The notes: generated by a model not told the origin, from the sequence alone. Positions 1 to 5,624 are shown, numbered from the stretch's first letter. The stretch: 5,713 nt of DNA from an uncultured Clostridium sp. (GCA_948466265.1 CAOJZU010000036.1:1-5713), one strand, 5' to 3'. Program-made: numbers and translations.

Positions 1-63
1 AACTTACAAATATTTATTTTTTTAAAAGTGTCGGACTTCATTTTGATATTCAGCCCAAAAAAG

Positions 64-92
64 TTGCTATTTTATGTAAAATATGCTATAAT
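64..92 (+). promoter_or_regulatory. Sigma-A-type promoter of cassette 1
   Basis: TTGCTA (64-69), a 17-base spacer and TATAAT (87-92), with an extended -10 TG at 84-85. Transcription would start near 99. That is too close to the ATG at 104 for an efficient start there, and it supports initiation at 185. The same arrangement recurs at 1800-1828, aligned without gaps. Confidence 0.75.
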
Positions 93-184
93 TATATTAT
101 GAATTGGTTAAAATAGCCACTTTTGAAACTATTCCTTGCTTATACAGGAGGAAAAAACAGAGCAAAAAGAAAAGGAGAAAAGCA
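64..184 (+). repeat. Cassette 5' flank, copy 1 (promoter plus leader)
   Basis: This flank aligns with 1800-1916. The match is gapless from the -35 box through the block TAAAATAGC (109-117 and 1845-1853) and the TTTGAAACT block, then picks up small gaps near the ribosome binding site. Several differences in the block after TAAAATAGC fall at third positions of the frame K-I-A-x-F-E-T-x-P-x-L-Y, which hints that the leader was once coding or makes a short peptide. Copy 2 has a TGA in that frame before its gene, so the leader is not an essential N-terminus of the cargo. Confidence 0.75.
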
Positions 185-784
185 ATGGAAGAGAAAAAAG
201 AAATGACATTATTTGAGAGATTAAACGCAAATGTTGACGAGTTTGAAGAAGCAGAAAGAGAAAAGATACGTAAGGCACTAGAAGAACAGAGGGAAGCTAT
301 CGAGAAGTATATCGAAACAGAATGTTTACTAACATCCATGCGTGGCGGGTATAGGCGCAAGTTTTCCGAAGGAGAGAAAGTCTCTGATAAAGATATTCGC
401 ATAACTATCAAAGATGTTGTTGACTTCGTAAACAAGGACTCCCGCTTTAAAATAGAATTCTACGGCAATGAGGAGGTAGAAGTAATCTGGCGGAAAGGCA
501 GACCGCAATTCTATGAAGAGCCTGTTGAGAGGATTCCTACTTCCGAAGAAAATGTAGAAGAGCCTTCGGCTGAGTCAGCAACAGAAGCCATAGAAAAAAT
601 GGTAGCCGGAATGACGAAGAAACCTAAAAGCGGAGAAGATGACGATGAGACTGCCGAAAAAGACTTGATGGGGCCACTTTCTGAAGAAGAAACAGCAGAT
701 GTTGTCGGTAGGCTGAGAAGAGCAACTTCTGAAAGGCAAGCCGAAGCTTCTGAAGAGAATTACTCTTTTGATACAGGAGTTTAA
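185..784 (+). CDS. Acidic orphan protein of 199 residues, cargo of cassette 1
   Basis: I do not recognise a family. The start at 185 is preferred because AAAGGAG (171-177) lies 7 bases upstream and the equivalent ATG is used in cassette 2. The longer frame from 104 would start almost at the transcription start. Residues 1-45 are highly charged and look helical, possibly coiled coil. Residues about 70-112 mix helix and strand (DVVDFVNKDSRFKIEFYG). The tail from about 115 is rich in E, D, S and T and looks disordered. There is no signal peptide or membrane segment. Base composition is GC-richer than the neighbours, with CGC, CCG and GGC codons, which suggests separate acquisition. It holds one in-frame CGG (491-493) that reads normally as Arg: shifting there would hit TAG at 555. 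A single-gene transcript is likely. Confidence 0.8.
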   Translation: MEEKKEMTLFERLNANVDEFEEAEREKIRKALEEQREAIEKYIETECLLTSMRGGYRRKFSEGEKVSDKDIRITIKDVVDFVNKDSRFKIEFYGNEEVEVIWRKGRPQFYEEPVERIPTSEENVEEPSAESATEAIEKMVAGMTKKPKSGEDDDETAEKDLMGPLSEEETADVVGRLRRATSERQAEASEENYSFDTGV

Positions 785-806
785 AATTCTTGAAGCTCTC
801 GATAAT

Positions 807-857
807 GTCAAAACAGAACTCCCCACTTGCTTGAAATTTAAGCAAGTGGGGGTTTTG
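807..857 (+). terminator. Cassette 3' flank, copy 1: hairpin terminator
   Basis: GTCAAAACAGAA is followed by a perfect 12-bp stem, CCCCACTTGCTT (821-832) with AAGCAAGTGGGG (840-851). The loop is GAAATTT and a short T run follows. The motif repeats almost identically at 2121-2171. It resembles a rho-independent terminator with a short T tract. A hairpin of this kind also fits the right end of an IS200/IS605-family element, though no transposase is present here. Confidence 0.8.
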
Positions 858-896
858 GTATATTTCACATTGTCAAAAAAAGTCGAAGTCTCTTTG

Positions 897-925
897 TTGA
901 CAAATAAAACTAAACAGTATATAAA
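897..925 (+). promoter_or_regulatory. Near-consensus promoter upstream of hicAB
   Basis: TTGACA (897-902), a 17-base spacer and TATAAA (920-925). Predicted transcription would start near 932 and run about 190 bases before hicA begins. No other gene lies downstream in that interval, so hicAB is the likely target with a long leader, or an unrecognised small RNA is made. Confidence 0.6.
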
Positions 926-932
926 ATAACTA

Positions 933-951
933 GTACATTATTTATATGTAC
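933..951. promoter_or_regulatory. Inverted repeat, possible operator
   Basis: GTACAT (933-938) and ATGTAC (946-951) are perfect 6-bp arms separated by TATTTAT. The repeat covers the predicted transcription start of the 897-925 promoter, where a repressor could block initiation. The assignment to a HicB-type autorepressor is inferred from position only. Confidence 0.35.
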
Positions 952-1070
952 AATTCAAAAAATTTAAAATCAAAACAGCTTTAGATTATACTTACAAAAG
1001 TCTTTGGAAAATCGTCTAAAATAATCAAAAAAGAAAAAACAAATAACAAAGATATATATAATATTGACAA

Positions 1071-1081
1071 TACGTAACGTA
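1071..1081. promoter_or_regulatory. Short palindrome before hicA
   Basis: TACGT-A-ACGTA is an 11-base inverted repeat with an odd centre. It sits immediately after a TTGACA (1064-1069) and 20 bases before the hicA ribosome binding site. HicB antitoxins usually repress their own operon by binding palindromes near the promoter, so this is a candidate operator. No well-spaced -10 box follows the TTGACA. Confidence 0.3.
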
Positions 1082-1120
1082 TAACATCTCATAATAAATG
1101 AGAGGAGGCATACTTTTATT

Positions 1121-1306
1121 ATGAGTATGACACCAAGGAGGCTCTTAAAACTTTTACTAAAAAATGGATGGCACAAAGAAACTTAAGAAGGTTCACATTT
1201 AAAATTAACAAAAGAAGGATACGATAATATAATATTCCAATGCATAATAGAGACATGGCAATACGGGCTACTTAATAAAATATTAAAGCAAGCAGGACTT
1301 AAATAA
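1121..1306 (+). pseudogene. hicA: Degraded HicA mRNA interferase toxin
   Basis: HicA is a small dsRBD-like ribonuclease that cleaves mRNA and is neutralised by HicB. The ribosome binding site is AGAGGAGG (1101-1108). The N-terminus reads MSMTPRRLLKLLLKNGW, then TAA (1184-1186) stops it after 21 codons. Beyond it the family motif EGSHLKL, with the catalytic His, continues in the same frame. A missing base around 1221-1236 shifts into IPMHNRDMAI. An extra C before GGG (CGG at 1264-1266) then returns to the first frame, giving GLLNKILKQAGLK. Read across all three lesions it is a normal-length HicA of about 60 residues. As it stands no full toxin can be made. The hicB gene follows 46 bases downstream. 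Confidence 0.85.
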
Positions 1307-1352
1307 ATTCTACTTGTAAATATTAATGATGTTATAAAGGAGTGAAAGAAAA

Positions 1353-1760
1353 ATGAATAAAAAAACTTTATTAACTTATCTTGCAATATTTACACGGAGA
1401 AGATGGAGGTATTGGGCCCAATTTATTGATCTAAAAGGTTGTTATAGTGATGGAAAAACTTTAGCTGAAGCAATGGAAAATGCGAAAGAAGCTATGGGGT
1501 TATACTTAGAGGTTTTAGAAGAATATCCAAAATGCACAATGGATATTAAAGATATTAAATTACAAGAAAATCAAATTATTTCTTTTGTGACAATAGATTT
1601 AGTTGAACATAAAAGAAAGTATGAAAATAAATCTGTTAAAAAAACACTTTCAATTCCTGCTTGGTTAAATACTATTGCAGAAAGAGAAAAAGTAAATTTT
1701 TCACAAGTGTTGCAAAAAGCTTTAATTGATATATTAAAGCTTGACAATATAAAAAAATAA
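1353..1760 (+). CDS. hicB: HicB-family antitoxin
   Basis: 135 residues, start supported by AAAGGAG (1336-1342). Residues about 8-70 form the HicB partial RNase H fold that masks HicA (AQFIDLKGC, TLAEAMENAKEAMGLYLE). Residues about 88-130 look like a C-terminal ribbon-helix-helix DNA-binding domain (KTLSIPAWLNTIAEREKVNF). Residues 15-21, RRRWRYW, are out of character for the family. Dropping C1395 gives TGEDGG, and restoring one base near 1410/1411 gives YWAQF, the usual family sequence. The gene therefore carries a +1 and a -1 indel that cancel out. The frame is open and the protein may be made, but its toxin-facing edge is altered. The hicA partner is broken. Confidence 0.88.
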   Translation: MNKKTLLTYLAIFTRRRWRYWAQFIDLKGCYSDGKTLAEAMENAKEAMGLYLEVLEEYPKCTMDIKDIKLQENQIISFVTIDLVEHKRKYENKSVKKTLSIPAWLNTIAEREKVNFSQVLQKALIDILKLDNIKK

Positions 1761-1799
1761 TTGGGTAAAAGGACTTATAGATTAATTACAAGAGTTTTC

Positions 1800-1828
1800 T
1801 TGCAATCATATGTGAAATATAATATAAT
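1800..1828 (+). promoter_or_regulatory. Sigma-A-type promoter of cassette 2
   Basis: TTGCAA (1800-1805), a 17-base spacer and TATAAT (1823-1828). It aligns base for base in position with the promoter at 64-92, though copy 2 lacks the extended -10 TG. Confidence 0.75.
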
Positions 1829-1916
1829 AATATTTAAATTTAGCTAAAATAGCTATATTTGAAACTGTTCCATTCTTGTATACATGAAAAAACAAAGTCA
1901 AAAGGAGGAAAAAGAA
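1800..1916 (+). repeat. Cassette 5' flank, copy 2 (promoter plus leader)
   Basis: This is the partner of 64-184. It keeps the promoter, the blocks TAAAATAGC and TTTGAAACT, and an A-rich ribosome binding region ending in AAAGGAGG (1901-1908). A TGA at 1885-1887 interrupts the frame that is open in copy 1. Confidence 0.75.
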
Positions 1917-2105
1917 ATGGAAGATGAAAGAACATATGACGTTGGAAGTGTAATGGATATCCTATACGGTGGAAGTCCTGGTAGGAAGTATAGTAAGTTT
2001 GTATGCGGAAGTGATGGCAAGAAGACAATACAGGAATGCGAAATAGTTTGCAACACTGAAGATAACAAGAAATACCCTACTTTTTGGAGAAAAAAGGACA
2101 AATGA
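1917..2105 (+). CDS. Small protein of 62 residues, cargo of cassette 2
   Basis: No confident family. The ATG at 1917 lies 8 bases after AAAGGAGG (1901-1908); the in-frame ATG at 1884 has no ribosome binding site. The protein is hydrophilic, has no signal peptide or membrane segment, and has three cysteines. The segment VCGSDGKKTIQEC keeps the Kazal spacing of ten residues between two cysteines, and a further Cys follows three residues later. The other Kazal cysteines and the usual TY are absent, so this may be chance. Beyond the initial Met-Glu it shows no similarity to the cassette 1 protein. Codon use is more balanced than in the AT-rich neighbours (GTC, TGC and GGC appear). Confidence 0.7.
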   Translation: MEDERTYDVGSVMDILYGGSPGRKYSKFVCGSDGKKTIQECEIVCNTEDNKKYPTFWRKKDK

Positions 2106-2120
2106 CAGATGATGATTAAC

Positions 2121-2171
2121 GTCAAAACAGAATCCCCACTTGCTTGAAATTTAAGTAAGTGGGGTTTTTGT
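2121..2171 (+). terminator. Cassette 3' flank, copy 2: hairpin terminator
   Basis: GTCAAAACAGAA followed by stem CCCCACTTGCTT (2134-2145) and AAGTAAGTGGGG (2153-2164), loop GAAATTT, then five T. Compared with copy 1 one stem pair changes from G-C to G-T, which stays paired in RNA. It begins 15 bases after the stop of the 62-residue gene. Confidence 0.85.
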
Positions 2172-2184
2172 ACCCAAATAATGA

Positions 2185-2252
2185 ATAATATCACAGTTTT
2201 AAGTGAATACTAATATAATAGTGTTTACAATGTAATGACGATGTGATATTAT
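2185..2252 (+). promoter_or_regulatory. Promoter and inverted-repeat operator of the relB-yafQ module
   Basis: The promoter is TTTACA (2224-2229), a 17-base spacer and TATTAT (2247-2252). Perfect 11-bp inverted arms, ATAATATCACA (2185-2195) and TGTGATATTAT (2242-2252), are 46 bases apart. The right arm ends exactly on the -10 box. Autorepression by RelB/DinJ-type ribbon-helix-helix antitoxins is well known, so the arms are plausible binding sites. The looping geometry is inferred. Confidence 0.6.
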
Positions 2253-2278
2253 AAAAATATAGTTTGGAGGTGTCTTAG

Positions 2279-2557
2279 ATGGCAAGAACAGATAATATTA
2301 ATATAAGAGTAGAACCAAAATTAAAAAAAGAAGTTGAAAAAACATTAAATGATTTAGGTATGAATATAACAGATGCAGTAACAGTATTTTTCAAACAAAT
2401 TATAATGACAGAAAGTATTCCATTTATGATAAAAAAACCAAGATTAAATGCTGAAACTATACAAGCAATAAAGGACGCAGAAAAAGGAATAAATTTAAGT
2501 AAAGGATATACAGATTTAGACGAAATGTGGGAAGATTTAGAGAAAGAGGATGAATAA
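2279..2557 (+). CDS. relB: RelB/DinJ-family antitoxin
   Basis: 92 residues. The N-terminus NINIRVEPKLKKEVEKTLNDLGMNITDAV is the ribbon-helix-helix DNA-binding and dimerisation region of the RelB/DinJ family (about residues 5-50). The acidic C-terminal tail (about 75-92) would wrap the toxin. GGAGG lies 7-11 bases before the ATG at 2279. The stop overlaps the start of the yafQ-type toxin by one base (TAATG), so translation is coupled. No in-frame CGG and no damage are seen. Because the toxin is frameshifted under the standard code, this may act as an orphan antitoxin or repressor. Confidence 0.92.
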   Translation: MARTDNINIRVEPKLKKEVEKTLNDLGMNITDAVTVFFKQIIMTESIPFMIKKPRLNAETIQAIKDAEKGINLSKGYTDLDEMWEDLEKEDE

Positions 2558-2833
2558 TGCTAACCGTCAAATATAGTAATTTATTTAAAAAAGATTTAAA
2601 ACTTATGCAAAAGAGAGGTCGTGATATAAATAAACTAAAAGAGATTATAAAACTTTTGGCAAACAATGAAAAGTTGCCAGATAAATATAGAGATAACTAT
2701 TTATCAAACAACTATAAACGGATATAGAGAATGGCATATAGAACCAAATTGGCTTTTGATATATTCTATTAATTCAAAAGAATTAATTCTAACAGATTTT
2801 AGGACAGGCTCACATTCTGATTTATTTGAATAA
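2557..2833 (+). CDS. yafQ: YafQ-type mRNA interferase toxin, frameshifted under the standard code
   Basis: YafQ-type toxins are ribosome-dependent endoribonucleases paired with DinJ. The first 54 codons (2557-2718) read as YafQ, then in-frame CGG (2719-2721) leads to TAG at 2725. Skipping C2719 gives GYREWHIEPNWLLIY and continues to TAA at 2831-2833 for 91 residues, the normal family length, with no other lesion. The expected residues H60, R82, H86 and F90 are present. Positions matching E. coli H50 and D67 appear as Asn (N47 in DNYL, N64 in EPNW), so activity may be weak even if the frame is restored. It is translationally coupled to relB. The alternative reading is an ordinary frameshifted pseudogene. 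Confidence 0.85.
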
Positions 2834-2859
2834 TAAGCAACAAAACAAATCTAAAAAAC

Positions 2860-2895
2860 AAACTCTAAATAACATATTTTTTTCAAATAGAGTTT
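2860..2895. terminator. Weak hairpin after the toxin module
   Basis: Perfect 8-bp arms AAACTCTA (2860-2867) and TAGAGTTT (2888-2895) surround a 20-base loop containing seven T. The stem is AT-rich and the T tract does not follow it cleanly, so termination may be inefficient. Confidence 0.35.
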
Positions 2896-2937
2896 AAATT
2901 TCCAAAATGAAAACAAAAAATGAATAAGAGATAGGAA

Positions 2938-3585
2938 GTGATAAAAATTTTTGAAAAATTTTTGGATGTATTATTTCCGCCTGTTTGTGGTTTTTGCGGA
3001 ATAATTTGTATGGAACATCTTTGTGAAAATTGCAAAAAGGAAATAGAAGCAAAAAGTATTTGCAAAGTAGAAAAGGTAGAAAATAAATATTTTGATGAAA
3101 TGGCGTATATGATGAGATATGATGGAAAATTTCGAGATAAAATTTTATTATATAAATTTGAAGAAGAAGCATATTTATATAAAACTTTTGCAAAAATCAT
3201 ATTAAATTCTAAAAAAATATGCGACATTTTAAAAACTTATGATATAATAGTTCCAGTACCAATACACAAAAAAAGAAAACAAAGAAGAGGATATAATCAA
3301 AGTGAGCTTATAGCAAGGGAAGTAGCAAAAAATATAGATGAGATTAAATATAAAAATGTAATTAAAAAAACAAAGAACAACCAAAGACAAAGTTCATTAG
3401 ATAAACAAAATCGTTTAGAAAATGTGAAGAATGCATATGAAATAGCAAATAAAGAGATAATATGTAATAAGAAAATAATACTTTTTGATGACATATACAC
3501 AACAGGTGCAACTGCAAATGAATGTAGCAAAGTTTTAAAGCAAAATGGTGCAAAATACATATTAGTTTTGAGTTTAGCTAAATAG
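2938..3585 (+). CDS. comFC: ComFC-like phosphoribosyltransferase-domain protein
   Basis: 215 residues, typical of the ComF family, which in naturally competent bacteria acts in the cytosol during handling of incoming single-stranded DNA. An N-terminal zinc-binding four-cysteine module is visible (CGFCG, then LCENC, residues about 16-35). The C-terminal phosphoribosyltransferase region carries the PRPP loop FDDIYTTGAT near residues 180-190. VPVPIHKKRKQRRGYNQSEL is the conserved central motif. The start is GTG at 2938 with only GGAA directly before it, so the exact start is uncertain; an ATG at 2920 stops at once. The gene has no in-frame CGG and is intact. Its one TGC-GGA is part of the zinc motif. 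No comFA lies upstream. The KAP gene follows 15 bases later, probably in the same transcript. Confidence 0.88.
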   Translation: MIKIFEKFLDVLFPPVCGFCGIICMEHLCENCKKEIEAKSICKVEKVENKYFDEMAYMMRYDGKFRDKILLYKFEEEAYLYKTFAKIILNSKKICDILKTYDIIVPVPIHKKRKQRRGYNQSELIAREVAKNIDEIKYKNVIKKTKNNQRQSSLDKQNRLENVKNAYEIANKEIICNKKIILFDDIYTTGATANECSKVLKQNGAKYILVLSLAK

Positions 3586-3600
3586 TATACGGAGGAATAT

Positions 3601-5548
3601 ATGGAAGAATTAGTTGAAAGTATATTAGATTATGTAAGAGCAGATTATACGGATTATGCTGTTATGATAAACCGGTGAATGGGGAAGCGGAAAAACTTAC
3701 TTTTGGAATAATAAAGTAAGAAATAAAATTGAGTCAATGAAGCTTAATGGAAAGTCTTACTCAACTATATATATGTCACTATATCGGAATATCTAATCTA
3801 GAAGAAATAAGCAAAAAAATATTTATTGAAACAACTCAGCTTATGGATAAGAATTTGAAAAAATTCATGGAAGCAAATGGAGTAACAAAGGTCCCAGAGT
3901 ATGCTAAGACTGGAATAGATATGGCAAATCTTTTTGGAGTTACACAAAATGATGATAAAGTCGATTATTCAGACTTTTTCTCAACAGAGGATAAAGTTTT
4001 ATGTTTTGATGATTTAGAAAGAGCTAATGTAGATGTTATTGATATTTTAGGATATATAAACAATTTCGTAGAACATGACCATATTAAAACAATAATTATA
4101 TGTAATGAAAAAGAATTATCAACAAAGTTAAAAAGTACAAATCTAGAAATGAAAACATTCATTGCAACATATATATTAGATAAAGAAAATGACCTAACAC
4201 AAGTTACAGACAAACCAATGGTAGAGAAAATTCAAGATAAGATAGAGTATGTATTTGATAAAGCAAACGATTATGAGAGAATAAAAGAAAAACTAATTGG
4301 TGAAACTTTTGAATATCAACCAAAATTTGATTATATAATAAATGGACTTTTAATGAGATATGAGTCAAATCCAGAACTTATAAGGTTTTTAAGAGAATCA
4401 ACAGGACTTATTATTACAACATTTAATAAAAGTGGAACTAGAAACTTAAGAATTTTAAAACATGCATTAAATGACTTTAAGAAAATATTTGAAATGTTGT
4501 CTAAAAATTATCCAAATACAAATCATAGAGTATTACAGACAATGTTAATTTTTACAATTGCTGTATCTTTTGAAATAAAAGCTCGGAAGGATTACAAAGG
4601 ACAAATTCGTAAATATAGCAAACAACGAGGAATATAAATCAATACTAGTTTCTTCAAGAGTATTAATGGATAATAGACAATTCTACATCAAAGAATTTGA
4701 TAACACATATTACTATAACTTTAAATCGGAATATAGGTTTTTCAAATTTATTGAACTATATGTGAGAACAAGAATATTTGATATGAAAACATTTAAGAAA
4801 GACATGGAAATGATAATAAATACTGTAGACACATCTAACTTACCTGGATATAAAAGACTTCTTACAGAAGAGTATTGGAAAATTAGTGATGAAGAATTTG
4901 ATCCTGTTGTTGACGAGATATTAGAAGATGTAAAATCAGGAAAGACAAGCTTAATAGAGAATGTAAAATTATTTATATATTTTGATTATTTAATAAATAA
5001 AGGACTTATAAAATATGACATGAAAACAGTTAAAAGTATATTCGTTAATGGAATGAATATATCATCACTTGTCTCAAGCTATTGCGATAATGTAGAAGAT
5101 GAACTAGATACAATAGGAATTCGGAGAGCCATCTGAAGATGTAGAAGATATTTTAAGACATTTTTATAACTTAAATTCTAAACTAAAAGATAGAATGTAT
5201 ATAGAAATGGCTGATAGTATATTTAGATGTATACCAATGAAGATGGAAGAATTCTATGAAAGGTTTGATAAAGAGTGCATGAATATTCCAATATTTAAAT
5301 ATTATGATGTATACCAAACATTCCAAAGGTTATCATGTGCAAGCAACGAAGATATAGTTACAATAAAAGAAAAACTAGTAAATAGAGCAGACTTATTTAC
5401 TAAAGAAATAGAACCTGAAATGAAGAATATAAGACAGTTAAAACAAGTAATAGATGATTACACAGCTGATAAAAGCAATAGTATTAAGTTAGTAATGCTA
5501 AAAGATTTTTCAAATGATTTAGGAAAGATATTAGAAAAATATGAATAA
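3601..5548 (+). CDS. KAP-type P-loop NTPase, complete only with four +1 shifts at CGG
   Basis: GGAGG (3591-3595) precedes ATG 3601. Segments 3601-3672, 3674-3784, 3786-4583, 4585-5121 and 5123-5548 join into one protein of about 647 residues. Each junction drops a C before GGN: CGG at 3673, 3785, 4584 and 5122. The join at 3673 builds Walker A GEWGSGKT (residues 25-32). Residues 132-137, VLCFDD, followed by LERA, are Walker B, and TIIICN (163-168) resembles sensor 1. The C-terminal half is helical and unassigned. No membrane helix is seen. The KAP family includes phage-exclusion and defence ATPases; the role here is inferred only. There is no other stop or indel in 1.95 kb, which argues against simple decay. 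Under the standard code the product ends after 25 codons, at TGA 3676. Confidence 0.8.
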
Positions 5549-5581
5549 ACTTTAAGGTTTGAATCTGGAACATTAAAGTTT
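5547..5581 (+). terminator. Weak hairpin at the end of the KAP gene
   Basis: Perfect 9-base arms AAACTTTAA (5547-5555) and TTAAAGTTT (5573-5581) with a 17-base loop. The left arm overlaps the stop codon and the right arm runs into TTTTC. The stem is AT-rich, so this is a modest terminator at best. Confidence 0.4.
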
Positions 5582-5595
5582 TCTAAAAAATGAAC

Positions 5596-5624
5596 TTGAC
5601 AAAGATAAAAAATAAATGTAAGAT
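5596..5624 (+). promoter_or_regulatory. Promoter of the downstream gene
   Basis: TTGACA (5596-5601), a 17-base spacer and TAAGAT (5619-5624). Transcription would start near 5631 and lead into an A-rich stretch and the ATG at 5680. Confidence 0.55.

Larger units (their letters stand above)
785..1120. other. Gene-free stretch between cassette 1 and hicA
   Basis: No protein or RNA gene is recognised. The stretch holds the cassette 1 terminator, a near-consensus promoter (897-925), an inverted repeat (933-951), a second TATAAT (1057-1062), a TTGACA (1064-1069), a small palindrome (1071-1081) and the hicA ribosome binding site. The rest, 955-1055, is A-rich with no structure I can name. Confidence 0.6.

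Noticed and set aside
22..66. Minus-strand stretch reading WAEYQNEVRHF before a stop, possibly the tail of a transposase
   Set aside because: It is only 14 codons between two stops and I cannot match it to a family.
104..184. N-terminal extension of the cassette 1 gene starting at ATG 104
   Set aside because: The promoter predicts a transcript start near 99, no ribosome binding site precedes 104, and the matching leader in cassette 2 has an internal TGA.
64..2171. Assignment of the cassettes to the IS200/IS605 family
   Set aside because: The end hairpin fits the style, but there is no transposase or TnpB, no defined left end hairpin and no known target motif.
2883..3560. Long minus-strand open frames opposite comFC
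   Set aside because: They are rich in Phe, Leu, Ile and Ser from reading AT-rich coding sequence backwards, have no ribosome binding sites and match no family.
3747..4637. Independent 296-residue gene starting at 3747
   Set aside because: It has no ribosome binding site and starts inside the KAP frame between the first two shift sites in another phase; its body is the third KAP segment.
1121..5548. Simple CGG reassignment to another amino acid, as reported for some bacteria
   Set aside because: Reassignment would leave the frame unchanged, but here the frame must move by one base at each site.
4666..5548. Separate small genes at 4666-5136 and 5195-5548
   Set aside because: No ribosome binding sites precede them, and both join the KAP frame when a C is skipped at 4584 and 5122.
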